Source: Trinickia mobilis | GTDB lineage: Bacteria; Pseudomonadota; Gammaproteobacteria; Burkholderiales; Burkholderiaceae | Reading direction: 5' to 3' | DNA length: 64,000 nucleotides | Assembly (NCBI RefSeq): GCF_017315705.1 | Contig: NZ_JAFLRF010000010.1 | Location: 1-64,000, forward strand | In this document: one piece after another, positions 27,577-36,824 of the stretch | Position numbering within the stretch: the stretch's first letter is position 1 | Layout of the letters: each line of letters starts with the position of its first letter | Position numbers and translations under genes: made by a program | The notes under the pieces: generated by a model | The model's input: the letters and a program-made list of their open reading frames with translations, nothing else | Database searches by the model: none | What the model was told of the DNA's origin: nothing

Positions 27577-28569
27577 ATGACCATCATCGTCACCGGCGCC
27601 GCCGGCTTTGTCGGTGCCAATCTCGTCAAGGCGCTCAACGATCGCGGCGAAACACGCATCGTCGCCGTCGACAACCTGACGCGCGCGGACAAATTCAAGA
27701 ACCTCGTCGACTGCGAGATCGACGACTATCTCGACAAGACCGAATTCGTCGAGCGCTTTGCGCGCGGCGATTTCGGCAAGGTGCGCGCGGTGTTCCACGA
27801 AGGGGCCTGTTCGGACACGATGGAAACCGACGGGCGCTACATGATGGACAACAATTTCCGCTACAGCCGCGCGGTGCTTGACGCGTGTCTCGCGCACGGC
27901 GCGCAGTTCCTGTACGCGTCCTCGGCGGCGATCTACGGCGGGTCGAGCCGCTTCGTCGAAGAGCGCGAAGTCGAGCGCCCGCTCAACGTGTACGGCTATT
28001 CGAAGTTCCTGTTCGACCAGGTGATTCGCCGCGTGATGCCTGCTGCGAAGAGCCAGATCGCCGGCTTTCGCTACTTCAACGTCTACGGCGAGCGGGAAAC
28101 GCACAAGGGGCGCATGGCGTCCGTGGCGTTCCACAACTTCAATCAGTTCCGCGCCGAGGGCAAGGTCAAGCTCTTCGGCGAGTACAACGGCTATGCGGCG
28201 GGCGAGCAGACGCGCGATTTCGTATCGGTCGAAGATGTCGTGAAGGTCAACCTGTTCTTCTTCGATCATCCGGAGAAGTCGGGCATCTTCAATCTCGGCA
28301 CCGGCCGCGCCCAGCCGTTCAACGATATCGCGACGAGCGTCGTCAACACGCTGCGCGCGCTCGACAACCAGCCGGCGCTCTCGCTCGCCGAGCAGGTGCA
28401 GCGCGGGCTCATCGAGTATGTGCCGTTCCCCGACGCGCTGCGCGGCAAGTACCAGTGCTACACGCAAGCCGATCTCACGCGCCTGCGCGCGGCCGGCTAC
28501 GACGCGCCGTTCCTGACGGTGCAAGAAGGCGTCGATCGCTACGTGCGTTGGCTGTTCGGCCAGCTATAA
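27577..28569 (+). CDS. hldD: ADP-L-glycero-D-manno-heptose 6-epimerase
   Basis: A 330-residue short-chain dehydrogenase/epimerase. [20 protein letters not shown] carries the NADP-binding glycine motif, [10 protein letters not shown] and [10 protein letters not shown] hold the Ser/Tyr/Lys catalytic residues, and [20 protein letters not shown] is characteristic of HldD. It gives the final L,D-heptose nucleotide for the LPS inner core. It shares a strand with hldA, 100 bp apart. Confidence 0.95.
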   Translation: MTIIVTGAAGFVGANLVKALNDRGETRIVAVDNLTRADKFKNLVDCEIDDYLDKTEFVERFARGDFGKVRAVFHEGACSDTMETDGRYMMDNNFRYSRAVLDACLAHGAQFLYASSAAIYGGSSRFVEEREVERPLNVYGYSKFLFDQVIRRVMPAAKSQIAGFRYFNVYGERETHKGRMASVAFHNFNQFRAEGKVKLFGEYNGYAAGEQTRDFVSVEDVVKVNLFFFDHPEKSGIFNLGTGRAQPFNDIATSVVNTLRALDNQPALSLAEQVQRGLIEYVPFPDALRGKYQCYTQADLTRLRAAGYDAPFLTVQEGVDRYVRWLFGQL

Positions 28570-28643
28570 ATCGTTCGGACGCCTCTTTAGACTGGGGTCT
28601 CCCGGTCGGCGATCGTTGCCGGCCACTTTCACGGAGACCCCCT

Positions 28644-28994
28644 ATGTTCAAGAAATTTCTCGCTGCGGCTGCGCTCGTTGCCGTGTTTGGCCACGCATTC
28701 GCCGCTGTCGACGTCAACACCGCCAACGAGGACGCACTGCGCGGCATCAAGGGCATCGGCCCTGCAAAAGCCAAGGCGATTCTCGACGAGCGCGCGGCGC
28801 ATGGTCCGTTCAAGGATGCCGCGGATCTTTCGAAGCGCGTCAAGGGCCTCGGCGGTCATACGGTTGAAAAGCTGCAAGGCGAGGGGCTCGCGATCGGACC
28901 TGCCAAGGCCGATGCGGGAAGCGCCCAGGCCAAGGCGGCGCCCGCGGCGGCAGGTGCGCAGAAGAACGGCGCCGCGGTGGTCGTAAAGAAATGA
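28644..28994 (+). CDS. ComEA-type helix-hairpin-helix DNA-binding protein, secreted
   Basis: A 116-residue protein with a signal peptide (MFKKFLAAAALVAVFGHAFA) followed by VDVNTANEDALRGIKGIGPA and a second hairpin, the ComEA helix-hairpin-helix DNA-binding fold. The C-terminus is an Ala/Lys-rich tail ending VVVKK. Such small periplasmic proteins bind incoming DNA during natural transformation or act as general DNA-binding proteins. A terminator follows. Function is inferred from the fold. Confidence 0.85.
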   Translation: MFKKFLAAAALVAVFGHAFAAVDVNTANEDALRGIKGIGPAKAKAILDERAAHGPFKDAADLSKRVKGLGGHTVEKLQGEGLAIGPAKADAGSAQAKAAPAAAGAQKNGAAVVVKK

Positions 28995-29051
28995 ACGCGA
29001 CGAAATAAAGCCTGCTTCTCTCCTTCGGCCGTCTATCAGATGACTGGCTGC

Positions 29052-29079
29052 CCCGCGGCCTTCCCCCCGCGGGATTTTT
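29052..29079 (+). terminator. intrinsic terminator after the ComEA-type gene
   Basis: CCCGCGG (29052-29058) pairs with CCGCGGG (29067-29073) around an 8-nt loop and is followed by ATTTTTG. Confidence 0.65.
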
Positions 29080-29204
29080 GCGTGGACGAGCGTAAGCCGT
29101 GCCCCACGTTTCCCAGGGCCCAATGCCCAACAGGGTCGGCCAGCGGTCTGATTCCGCGTGCATTACAATCGGTGGATCCCTGGCATCGCACACATCAAAC
29201 CGCA

Positions 29205-29285
29205 GGGCCGCCCCGGGGTTTCCCGCCCGACAGGAAGTGCCCGTGGGGGATTGTCCCTCTTGGGGCTGTCGCGACGCGGCAGGTC
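29205..29285 (-). repeat. dispersed GC-rich intergenic repeat, copy 2 (inverted)
   Basis: The reverse complement reads with the same blocks as copy 1 at 22751: AGAGGGACAATCCCCCA, then GTCGGGCGGGAAAC and GGGGCGGC. By eye about three quarters of positions agree over 65 bp. It fills the space just before cysM; the comEA-cysM gap (28995-29314) otherwise holds only the terminator and no gene. Confidence 0.6.
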
Positions 29286-29314
29286 GGGTGCTTTCCTCTC
29301 ATCACGCAACGCTC

Positions 29315-30217
29315 ATGGCATACAAGACAATTGAAGACACGATCGGCAATACGCCTCTCGTGCAACTCGTCCGCCTGCCGGACGACGAAATCCGCAGCCG
29401 GAACAATGTGATTCTCGGCAAGCTGGAAGGCAACAACCCGGCGGGATCGGTGAAGGACCGGCCGGCGTTGTCGATGATCAAGAAGGCGGAAGCGCGCGGC
29501 CGCATCAAGCCCGGCGATACGCTGATCGAGGCGACGAGCGGCAATACCGGCATCGCGCTCGCCATGGCCGCGGCGGTTCGCGGCTACAAGATGGTGCTGA
29601 TCATGCCGGAGGATCTTTCGGTGGAGCGCCGTCAGAGCATGGCCGCCTATGGCGCGGAAATCATGCTCACGCCCGTGAAGGGCGGCATGGAGTACGCGCG
29701 CGATCTCGCGGACCAGATGCAGCGCGACGGCAAGGGCATCATCCTCGACCAGTTCGCGAACCCCGATAATCCGCTTGCCCACTATGAGGCGACCGGTCCC
29801 GAAATCTGGCGCGACACCGAAGGCCGCATCACGCACTTCGTGTCGGCGATGGGCACGACGGGCACGATCATGGGCGTGTCTCAATACCTGAAAGAGCAGA
29901 ACAGCGCGATCGAGATCATCGGTGCGCAGCCCGAAGAAGGTTCGCGCATTCCCGGCATTCGCAAGTGGCCGGAAGCGTATATGCCGAAGATTTTCGATCG
30001 CAGCCGCGTGGATCGCACGGAGAACGTTTCGCAAGCCGCGGCCGAAGCGATGGCGCGGCGCATGGCCGCAGTCGAGGGTATTTTTTGCGGGATTTCGTCG
30101 GCGGGTGCCTGTGAGGTGGCGCTCCGTATTGCCCGGCAAGTCGAGAACGCTACGATCGTGTTCGTGGTTTGCGACCGGGGCGACCGGTATCTGTCGACGG
30201 GCGTGTTCCCCGCCTGA
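29315..30217 (+). CDS. cysM: cysteine synthase B
   Basis: A 300-residue PLP enzyme. The cofactor lysine is in NPAGSVKDRPALSMI, the phosphate-binding loop is EATSGNTGIALAMAAA, and SAMGTTGTIMGVSQYL is the second glycine loop. The sequence fits the CysM type, which uses O-acetylserine with sulfide or thiosulfate. The start MAYKTIEDTIGNTPLVQLVR is standard for Burkholderia CysM. A bidirectional terminator follows. Confidence 0.93.
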   Translation: MAYKTIEDTIGNTPLVQLVRLPDDEIRSRNNVILGKLEGNNPAGSVKDRPALSMIKKAEARGRIKPGDTLIEATSGNTGIALAMAAAVRGYKMVLIMPEDLSVERRQSMAAYGAEIMLTPVKGGMEYARDLADQMQRDGKGIILDQFANPDNPLAHYEATGPEIWRDTEGRITHFVSAMGTTGTIMGVSQYLKEQNSAIEIIGAQPEEGSRIPGIRKWPEAYMPKIFDRSRVDRTENVSQAAAEAMARRMAAVEGIFCGISSAGACEVALRIARQVENATIVFVVCDRGDRYLSTGVFPA

Positions 30218-30237
30218 GCGGCCGGAGGTCAACCAAA

Positions 30238-30267
30238 CAAAAAAGCGCCACATACTGGCGCTTTTTT
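30238..30267. terminator. bidirectional terminator between cysM and mltB
   Basis: AAAAAGCGCCA (30240-30250) pairs with TGGCGCTTTTT (30256-30266) around CATAC, with an A run on the left and a T run on the right. It can serve both convergent genes. Confidence 0.9.
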
Positions 30268-30314
30268 GCTTATTGCCGTTAGCCGCCCGTCAACAGCTTC
30301 ACGGCGCGATGACG

Positions 30315-31592
30315 TCATTGCGATGCGGCACTCGGCACGCCCGCGCCGCCTGAACCGCCCGAGCCGGCGCTGACCGCGCCTGAGCCGCCCGCACCCGAAC
30401 CGCCCGCGTTGAGATCCTCCGCCGCCATCTGCGCCTTGACCCGCTCGCCGAGCTGATACACGGCGAGAGCGTAGAAGAAGCTGCGGTTATAGCGCGTCAG
30501 CACATAGAAATTCTTCAAGCCGAGCACGTACTCGGTCGGCAGCCCCGGGCTCGGCAGGTCGACGATCGTGACCGGCGTGCCGCCCTCGGTCGACATGTCG
30601 AGACTCGGCTCGTCCAGCAGCATTCCCGCGCGCAGCAGTTGCGAAAGCGGCCAGTGCGGTTCCGGCTGGCCGTCGGCGGCTGCTTGCGCGATGCCCAGGC
30701 TGCCCGGGTCTTGCGCAATCTTCCAGATCACCGGCCGGCCGTTTTCCCAGCCGTTTTCCTTCAGATAGTTCGCAACGCTGCCGATCGCATCGGCCTGGCT
30801 CGAGCGCAGGTCGATGTGCTTGTTGCCTTCGTAGTCGACCGCGTATTGCACGATGCTGCTCGGCAGGAACTGCGGAATGCCGATCGCGCCGGTATAGGAG
30901 CCGAGCACCGAGGTCGGGTCGATCTGCGTATCGCGGGTCCACACCAGATAGTCTTCGAGATTCTTGCGGAACGTCGCCATCCGGTCGGTGCGGTTGGGCG
31001 TATTCGGATAGTCGAACGTGAGCGTCGTCAGCGCGTCGAGGACGCGGAAGTTGCCCATATAGCGGCCGTAGATCGTCTCGACGCCGATGATGCCGACGAT
31101 GATCTCCGGCGGCACGCCGAACTCTTCGTACGCGCGCTGCAGCGTCGCCTGATTCTGCTTCCAGAAGCGCACGCCCGCGTTGATGCGCACGGGGTCCAGA
31201 AAACGCGACTGATAGACGCGCCAGTTCTTGATCGACGGCGACGGGGCCGGCGTCACGAGCTTCACCGCGGTCGCCGAATAGTTCACGCCGGCGAAGAGCG
31301 TATGAAGCGTTGCCGGGTCGAAATCGTAGCGCGCGACCAAGTCGTTGATGAACGCATCGACGTTCGGATTGTTCGCGTAGCGCTGCGGGATGATCTCTTC
31401 TTCGAACGTCTGGCCCGAGGGCGTCGGCTGCTGCGGCTGACCTTGCGCGACGGCCGGAGGACGCATGGCGGATGCGGTTTGCGCTGCAGCCGTCGAAGTG
31501 CCGAAGGAGGCGCCGAGCGAGAAGGACACTGCGATTGCCACGGTAGTGGCACGAAGCGGGTTTGCTGCGGACGGAGCAACTTGGACGGTCAT
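30315..31592 (-). CDS. mltB: lytic murein transglycosylase B
   Basis: A 425-residue soluble lytic transglycosylase of family GH103. It has a signal region (MTVQVAPSAANPLRATTVAI...ASFGTSTAAAQ) and the catalytic Glu in IVGIIGVETIYGRYMG; GAIGIPQFLPSSIVQYAVDY and NGRPVIWK are conserved GH103 stretches. The C-terminus is a Gly/Ser/Ala-rich tail (about 40 residues) not needed for catalysis. It cleaves peptidoglycan in the periplasm to form anhydro-muropeptides. The ATG at 31592 was preferred to an in-frame TTG at 31616. Confidence 0.93.
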   Translation of the reverse strand: MTVQVAPSAANPLRATTVAIAVSFSLGASFGTSTAAAQTASAMRPPAVAQGQPQQPTPSGQTFEEEIIPQRYANNPNVDAFINDLVARYDFDPATLHTLFAGVNYSATAVKLVTPAPSPSIKNWRVYQSRFLDPVRINAGVRFWKQNQATLQRAYEEFGVPPEIIVGIIGVETIYGRYMGNFRVLDALTTLTFDYPNTPNRTDRMATFRKNLEDYLVWTRDTQIDPTSVLGSYTGAIGIPQFLPSSIVQYAVDYEGNKHIDLRSSQADAIGSVANYLKENGWENGRPVIWKIAQDPGSLGIAQAAADGQPEPHWPLSQLLRAGMLLDEPSLDMSTEGGTPVTIVDLPSPGLPTEYVLGLKNFYVLTRYNRSFFYALAVYQLGERVKAQMAAEDLNAGGSGAGGSGAVSAGSGGSGGAGVPSAASQ

Positions 31593-31832
31593 GGCGGACG
31601 AAAGAGGGCGGTGCAAAAAGGATTCGGCGCAGTATAACCGACGCTACCAGCCCAACCGCCGTTCAATCCGACCCATGCGGCAAAGCATGCCGCATGCGTG
31701 TGGCGCCCGAGTTCGGGGACCGATTCAGTGTGGTAACGTAGTCCGATCAAACCCCGCGCAACACGCTTTGCGCACATACCGAAGGAGACCTGCCGCGCGC
31801 CGTCCGATGTCGCGCGGCAGAAGCGAATCACT

Positions 31833-32756
31833 ATGGCGACAGGCTTTTATTCGCACGCCGATTGTCTGCTGCACGAGATGGGACAGTGGCACCCGGAATG
31901 TCCCGCGCGCCTGCAGGCAATCGAGGATCAGCTCATTGCGAGCCGCATCGATCCGCTGATCGAGCGCGAGTCGGCGCCACTCGCCGATATCTCCGCGCTG
32001 GCGCGCGTGCACACGCAGGCCCACATCGACTACATCAAAAGCAAGGCGCCGAGCGAAGGCTACGCGCAGATCGATCCCGACACGTCGATGAACCCGCACA
32101 CCTGGCAGGCGGCGCTGCGGGCGGCGGGCGCGGCGATCGCAGCCACCGACGCGGTGATCGCGGGCCGCCACGACAACGCGTTTTGCAGCGTGCGTCCGCC
32201 GGGGCATCATGCGGAGCCCGCGCGCGCGATGGGCTTTTGCTTCTTCAATAATGTCGCGATCGCCGCGCGTCATGCGCTGGAAGTGCACGGTCTCGCGCGC
32301 GTGGCGATTGTCGATTTCGACGTCCACCATGGCAACGGCACCGAAGCGGCGTTCGCCGGCGACGAACGCGTGCTGATGTGCAGCTTCTTCCAGCATCCGT
32401 TCTATCCCTACAGCGGCGCGGACAGCCCGGCGCCGAACATGGTCAACGTGCCGGTGGCCGCGCGCACCAAAGGCATGGCGATCCGGGAACTGGTGGACAC
32501 CATCTGGCTGCCGCGGCTGCACGAATTCAAGCCGGAGATGATCTTCGTGTCGGCTGGTTTCGACGCGCATCGCGAGGACGATCTCGGCAACATGGGCCTC
32601 GTCGAAGCCGACTACGCGTGGCTGACCGAGCAGATCCGCGACGTCGCCAGGCGTTATGCGCGCGGGCGCATCGTCAGTTGCCTGGAGGGCGGCTACAACC
32701 TGTCGGCGCTCGGACGCAGCGTCGTCGCGCACGTGCGCGTGCTCGCCGAGCTTTGA
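31833..32756 (+). CDS. histone deacetylase family protein (acetylpolyamine/acetoin-type hydrolase)
   Basis: A 307-residue zinc-dependent deacetylase-fold enzyme. SVRPPGHHAEPARAMGFCFF has the catalytic His pair, VDFDVHHGNGTEAAF the zinc Asp and His, AGFDAH another zinc Asp, and EGGYNL the transition-state Tyr. Bacterial members deacetylate polyamines, acetoin-related substrates or acyl-lysines; the substrate cannot be told from sequence alone. A crotonase follows 25 bp downstream and may be cotranscribed. Confidence 0.88.
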   Translation: MATGFYSHADCLLHEMGQWHPECPARLQAIEDQLIASRIDPLIERESAPLADISALARVHTQAHIDYIKSKAPSEGYAQIDPDTSMNPHTWQAALRAAGAAIAATDAVIAGRHDNAFCSVRPPGHHAEPARAMGFCFFNNVAIAARHALEVHGLARVAIVDFDVHHGNGTEAAFAGDERVLMCSFFQHPFYPYSGADSPAPNMVNVPVAARTKGMAIRELVDTIWLPRLHEFKPEMIFVSAGFDAHREDDLGNMGLVEADYAWLTEQIRDVARRYARGRIVSCLEGGYNLSALGRSVVAHVRVLAEL

Positions 32757-32781
32757 CGCCGACATTCCTGCAGGAGTTGTC

Positions 32782-33600
32782 ATGGATTCGAACGCATCAC
32801 TTCAGTCAGAGCAAGCCGGAGCGGGTTTGCTCGAAATCGAACGCGACGCGTACGGCGTGCGAGGCGTCGTGCGTGTCACGCTGAACCGGCCCGACGCGTT
32901 CAACGCGTTGTCCGAGGGACTGCTCGACGAACTGCACAAGACGCTGACGGCGATCGCGCAATCGGACGCGCGCGTCGTCGTGATCGGCGGAGCGGGGCGC
33001 GCGTTTTGCGCGGGACACGACCTGAAGGAAATGCGCGCGGCGCCGTCGCTCGATTACTACAAGACGCTGTTTGCGCGCTGCTCGCGATTGATGATGACGA
33101 TCCAGCACATGCCACAGCCGGTGATCGCGCGCGTGCATGGCTTGGCGACGGCGGCCGGCTGTCAGCTCGTCGCGATGTGCGATCTCGCGGTGGCTGCCGA
33201 TATCGCGCGCTTTGCGGTGTCGGGCGTCAATCTCGGTCTCTTCTGCGCGACGCCGAGCGTGCCGCTGTCGCGCAACCTGTCGCGCAAGGCCGCGCTAGAA
33301 ATGCTGCTGACCGGCGATTTCATCGATGCGACCAAGGCGCGTCAGCTTGGGCTCGTCAATCGCGTCGCGCCGCTCGATGCGCTCGACAAAGAGATCGCCG
33401 AGCTGGCGTCGAGCATCTGCGCGAAACCGGTGCAAGCAGTGAGCGCGGGCAAGGCGCTGTTCTACCGGCAACTGGAGATGGGTGTCGAAGCGGCCTACCA
33501 GCTCGCAGGCCAGACGATGGCCTGCAACATGATGGAGGAGTCGGCGCTCGAAGGCGTGCAGGCATTTATCGAGAAGCGCGCGCCGAACTGGCCGCGTTAA
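32782..33600 (+). CDS. enoyl-CoA hydratase/isomerase family protein
   Basis: A 272-residue crotonase-fold protein. GAGRAFCAGHDLKEM and HGLATAAGCQLVAMCDLA form the CoA oxyanion hole. In the segment LGLFCATPSVPLSR the usual catalytic Glu is replaced, as in the ECHDC3-like subgroup, so hydratase activity is uncertain. CAGGAG precedes the ATG at 32782, which I chose over an upstream in-frame codon that overlaps the deacetylase gene. Probable role: fatty acid or CoA ester metabolism. Confidence 0.85.
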   Translation: MDSNASLQSEQAGAGLLEIERDAYGVRGVVRVTLNRPDAFNALSEGLLDELHKTLTAIAQSDARVVVIGGAGRAFCAGHDLKEMRAAPSLDYYKTLFARCSRLMMTIQHMPQPVIARVHGLATAAGCQLVAMCDLAVAADIARFAVSGVNLGLFCATPSVPLSRNLSRKAALEMLLTGDFIDATKARQLGLVNRVAPLDALDKEIAELASSICAKPVQAVSAGKALFYRQLEMGVEAAYQLAGQTMACNMMEESALEGVQAFIEKRAPNWPR

Positions 33601-33663
33601 ACGAGCCGCGGAACACGATTCGCGCCGTGACGGACGACGCGCTCCTCGTTTGCGCACGCCGCG

Positions 33664-34554
33664 TCAGACGTGCGCATCGATCCATTCAATCAGCGCCCCG
33701 ATGACGCGCTCGCGATCGAGATCGTTCATCGTTTCGTGATAGCTGCCTTCGTAAAGCGTGAGCGTGCGATCGGCCGAACCGGCGCGCGCCGCGAAATCGC
33801 GGCTGCCTTCGGGCTCGGTGAGCTTGTCCACGGTGCCGTGGAAGACGAGCACGGGGAGCGAGAGCGTCGCCCGGCGGTTCTCGATGCGCGCCATCGCCTC
33901 CAATATTTCCGCACCGGTGCGTGCCGGAACCGGCCCGTGATGCACCAGCGCATCCGCGCGATTGGCCGCGACTACGGCCGGGTCGCGCGCGAGCAGCACG
34001 GCGTCGATCTTCATCGCGGGAAAGCGCGGCCAGACGCGGCTGATGAGCCGGCTCGCGGCGATCATCCAGCGGGGCACGTCGCGGCCTGGAGCGAGCGCGG
34101 GGCTCGACAAGATCAAACCAGCGAGCGCATGCCCGCTCGGCCTCGGACGCTCCAGCGCATGCAGCGCGGCAATCGTGCCGCCCATGCTGTGCCCCATCAG
34201 GAACAGCGGGGTGTGCTCCCGTGCGGCGAGTTCGAGCAGCGCGTCGGCATCGAGCAGATAGCGATCGAAACGTTCGACCCAGGCACGCTCGCCGGGCGAG
34301 CGGCCGTGTCCGCGCAGATCGACCGCCACGACTTCGATCCCCGCGGCATTGAGGCAGGCGGCGAGCGCCTGATAGCGGCCCGCGTGCTCGGCAAGTCCAT
34401 GGATCAGCGCGACGGTCGCGCGCGGCTCGCCGACGGCGGGCCAACGGTAGGACACGAGGTCGATGCCGTCGCTGGTGCCGACGGTGTTGATGAACGGCGG
34501 GCGCGTCAGCTTCGATAGGGGTTCGTTTGTCCGGACGGGTACGTTCATCGCCAT
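33664..34554 (-). CDS. alpha/beta hydrolase (monoacylglycerol lipase-like)
   Basis: A 296-residue serine hydrolase. The nucleophile elbow is LMGHSMGG, the oxyanion motif is ALIHGLAEHAGRY, the acid lies in VFHGTVDKLTEPEG and the His in EGSYHETMND. This is the pattern of monoacylglycerol or lysophospholipid lipases (PldB-like). The start at 34554 (MAMNVPVRTNE) has GGAG upstream; in-frame codons at 34602 and 34548 are alternatives. It is convergent with the crotonase gene and divergent from metN. Confidence 0.85.
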   Translation of the reverse strand: MAMNVPVRTNEPLSKLTRPPFINTVGTSDGIDLVSYRWPAVGEPRATVALIHGLAEHAGRYQALAACLNAAGIEVVAVDLRGHGRSPGERAWVERFDRYLLDADALLELAAREHTPLFLMGHSMGGTIAALHALERPRPSGHALAGLILSSPALAPGRDVPRWMIAASRLISRVWPRFPAMKIDAVLLARDPAVVAANRADALVHHGPVPARTGAEILEAMARIENRRATLSLPVLVFHGTVDKLTEPEGSRDFAARAGSADRTLTLYEGSYHETMNDLDRERVIGALIEWIDAHV

Positions 34555-34742
34555 CGTCGCGCAGGCTCCATGTTTGTCGTTCGATTCGATCCGCTCGATC
34601 ATAGTCGGAGTCGCCGGTCATTCATAAGCACGCGCGAACGTCACCGACCTCTAATTCCATTTCGTTATTAAGCGTTCGAAATCGATTGTTAGGTCCCCAT
34701 TGCACGATGCGGTAAAATCGGCGACCTAATTCATAAGAGCAA

Positions 34743-34797
34743 CGGCGGGCAACTGTTGAGACACACGCCTCAACAGCCATCCGCCGTTTTCGTTTTC
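34743..34797 (+). promoter_or_regulatory. attenuator-like double hairpin in the metN leader
   Basis: CTGTTGAG (34753-34760) pairs with CTCAACAG (34769-34776) around an 8-nt loop. Outside a symmetric 4-nt bulge, CGGCGG (34743-34748) pairs with CCGCCG (34781-34786). The stem is followed by TTTTCGTTTTC and then the metN ATG. A GC-rich stem plus T run just before a methionine-transport gene suggests transcription attenuation. I do not recognise a known SAM riboswitch aptamer upstream. Confidence 0.5.
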
Positions 34798-35832
34798 ATG
34801 ATCGAACTGCGCAACCTATCACAGCGCTTCGAGGGGCCTCGGGGCTGGGTCGAAGCGCTGCATAACGTCAATTTGACGATTCCGGCGGGGGAAATCTTCG
34901 GCATCATCGGGCGCAGCGGCGCGGGCAAGAGCACGCTCGTGCGCGCGATCAACCTGCTGACGCGGCCGACCGAAGGCAATGTCGTCGTCGGCGCCCGGGA
35001 CCTCACGACGCTGCCCGCGCCGGCGCTGCGCGAAGCGCGCCGCGAGATCGGGATGATCTTTCAGCACTTCAATCTCTTGAGCTCGCGCACGGTGTTCGGC
35101 AACGTCGCGCTGCCGCTCGAACTCGCGGGCATGAAGCGCGCCGAGATCGAAGCGACCGTGCTGCCGCTTCTGGATCTCGTCGGGCTGTCCGCGCAGAAGG
35201 ACCGCTATCCGGCGCAGATCAGCGGCGGGCAGAAGCAGCGCGTCGGCATTGCGCGTGCGCTCGCGAGCAAGCCGAAGGTGCTGCTCTCCGACGAAGCAAC
35301 GTCCGCGCTCGACCCCGAAACCACGCGCGCGATCCTCGATCTGCTCAAGCGCATCAACCGCGAGCTCGGGCTCACGATCGTGCTGATCACGCACCAGATG
35401 GAAGTCATCAAGCAGGTGTGCGACCGGGTCGCGGTGCTCGACGCGGGGCGCGTCGTCGAAACGGGCAATGTCGTCGACGTCTTCCTGCAGCCGCACCACG
35501 AAGTCACGCGCGCGCTGCTCGGCGACGTGATTGCGCAGGAACTGCCGCCCGCGATGAAGGCGCGCGTTGCCGAGCGCCTGAAGACGGGTAGCGGCCACCT
35601 GCTGCGGCTCGCGTTCACCGGCTCGGGCGTCGACCAGCCGATTCTCTCGGAGACGATTCGCCGCTACGAGCTGGACTTCAACATCCTGCACGGCCAGATC
35701 GACGAGATCCAAGGGCAGGCGTTCGGTTCGCTCGCGGTGCTGGCGGGCGGCGAGCCCGCGAAGATTGCTGATGCCATGGCGTACCTGCGTACGCAAGGCG
35801 TCGTGGTGGAGGAGCTGTCGTATGTTGAGTGA
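34798..35832 (+). CDS. metN: methionine ABC transporter ATP-binding protein
   Basis: A 344-residue ATPase. Walker A is [20 protein letters not shown], the signature is [15 protein letters not shown] and Walker B is [15 protein letters not shown]; residues about 260-340 form the C-terminal NIL domain that senses methionine and inhibits transport. The start [17 protein letters not shown] at 34798 is typical. It overlaps metI by 11 bp. The leader hairpin suggests control by methionine supply. Confidence 0.95.
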   Translation: MIELRNLSQRFEGPRGWVEALHNVNLTIPAGEIFGIIGRSGAGKSTLVRAINLLTRPTEGNVVVGARDLTTLPAPALREARREIGMIFQHFNLLSSRTVFGNVALPLELAGMKRAEIEATVLPLLDLVGLSAQKDRYPAQISGGQKQRVGIARALASKPKVLLSDEATSALDPETTRAILDLLKRINRELGLTIVLITHQMEVIKQVCDRVAVLDAGRVVETGNVVDVFLQPHHEVTRALLGDVIAQELPPAMKARVAERLKTGSGHLLRLAFTGSGVDQPILSETIRRYELDFNILHGQIDEIQGQAFGSLAVLAGGEPAKIADAMAYLRTQGVVVEELSYVE

Positions 35833-36475
35833 AATGTTCGATATGTTCGTGCAGTCGTTCTGGGAGACGCTCATCATGGTGGGCATCTCCGGCGCAGTCG
35901 GCGCGCTCTTCGGGCTGCCGCTCGGCGTGCTGCTGTATCTGACCGACCGCCAGGGCGTCCTGCAGAACGTCGCCATGAATCGCGTCGCCGGGACCATCGT
36001 CAATGCGGTGCGCTCGACGCCGTTCATCATCCTGCTCGTGCTCGTGATTCCGGTGACGAGGCTCGTCGTGGGGTCGTCGATCGGGACCGCAGCCGCCGTC
36101 GTGCCGCTCACGATCGCCGCGGCGCCGTTCATTGCGCGGCTCGTCGAGACGGCGCTGCGCGAAGTCGACCGCGGTCTCATTGAAGCCGCGCAGGCGATGG
36201 GCGCGACCACGGGCCAGATCGTCTTCAAGGTGCTGTTGCCGGAAGCGCTCCCGGGCGTGGCCGCGGGGCTCACGATCACGTTCGTGTCGCTGGTCGGCTA
36301 TTCGGCGATGGCCGGCGCGATCGGCGGCGGCGGGCTGGGCGACCTCGGCATTCGTTACGGCTACCAGCGCTACGAGCCGACGGTGATGTGGGTGGTCGTC
36401 GCGATCCTGATCGTGTTCGTGCAGCTTGCACAATCATTCGGCGACTGGCTGGTGCGGCGTCTCAGTCACAAATGA
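35822..36475 (+). CDS. metI: methionine ABC transporter permease
   Basis: A 217-residue inner-membrane permease with five predicted transmembrane segments. The EAA-type coupling loop is [20 protein letters not shown] followed by EALPG, and [20 protein letters not shown] is the C-terminal signature of MetI. The start overlaps the metN stop, so translation is coupled. The substrate-binding lipoprotein MetQ is not present in this window; a terminator follows metI instead. Confidence 0.94.
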   Translation: MLSEMFDMFVQSFWETLIMVGISGAVGALFGLPLGVLLYLTDRQGVLQNVAMNRVAGTIVNAVRSTPFIILLVLVIPVTRLVVGSSIGTAAAVVPLTIAAAPFIARLVETALREVDRGLIEAAQAMGATTGQIVFKVLLPEALPGVAAGLTITFVSLVGYSAMAGAIGGGGLGDLGIRYGYQRYEPTVMWVVVAILIVFVQLAQSFGDWLVRRLSHK

Positions 36476-36650
36476 TAGACACGCGCGGCAGGGTTTACGT
36501 CTGCCGCTCCACAAGCTACGGAAAAGGCCCGCCCTGCAACGTCGTTTCATTCTCAAGCCCGCGGCTGCAAGATCATCCGCGTTGCGGACACGGTCATGCT
36601 CCCTATGGGCGTCTTTTACATGAACCGCCGCGGTTAGGGACGCCTATCGA

Positions 36651-36678
36651 AAACCCGGACTTGGCGTCCGGGTTTCTT
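36651..36678 (+). terminator. intrinsic terminator downstream of metI
   Basis: AAACCCGGAC (36651-36660) pairs with GTCCGGGTTT (36666-36675) around TTGGC, followed by CTTTG. It lies about 180 bp after metI. The rest of the 36476-36824 gap shows no gene. Confidence 0.75.
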
Positions 36679-36778
36679 TGCGCTTAAAATAGCACGATCG
36701 TTCGTTAAATCCGGGCGCTGACCGGAGCGAAATCCTCGATACATGCAACCCTGGTGCGGCTGGCGCGTTAGCTATCGC

Positions 36779-36824
36779 TATAATGGCCGCTGGGTTGACG
36801 TATTCGTAACTTTGGAGCGTGTGC
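36779..36824 (+). promoter_or_regulatory. probable promoter and ribosome binding site of etfBA
   Basis: TATAAT at 36779-36784 is a consensus -10 box about 40 bp before the etfB ATG; no good -35 was seen. TTTGGAG at about 36810-36816 is the ribosome binding site. Confidence 0.5.

Noticed and set aside
30639-31637. Long open frame opposite mltB
   Set aside because: It is an antisense shadow with Arg/Ala-rich low-information protein. mltB on the other strand has GH103 motifs.
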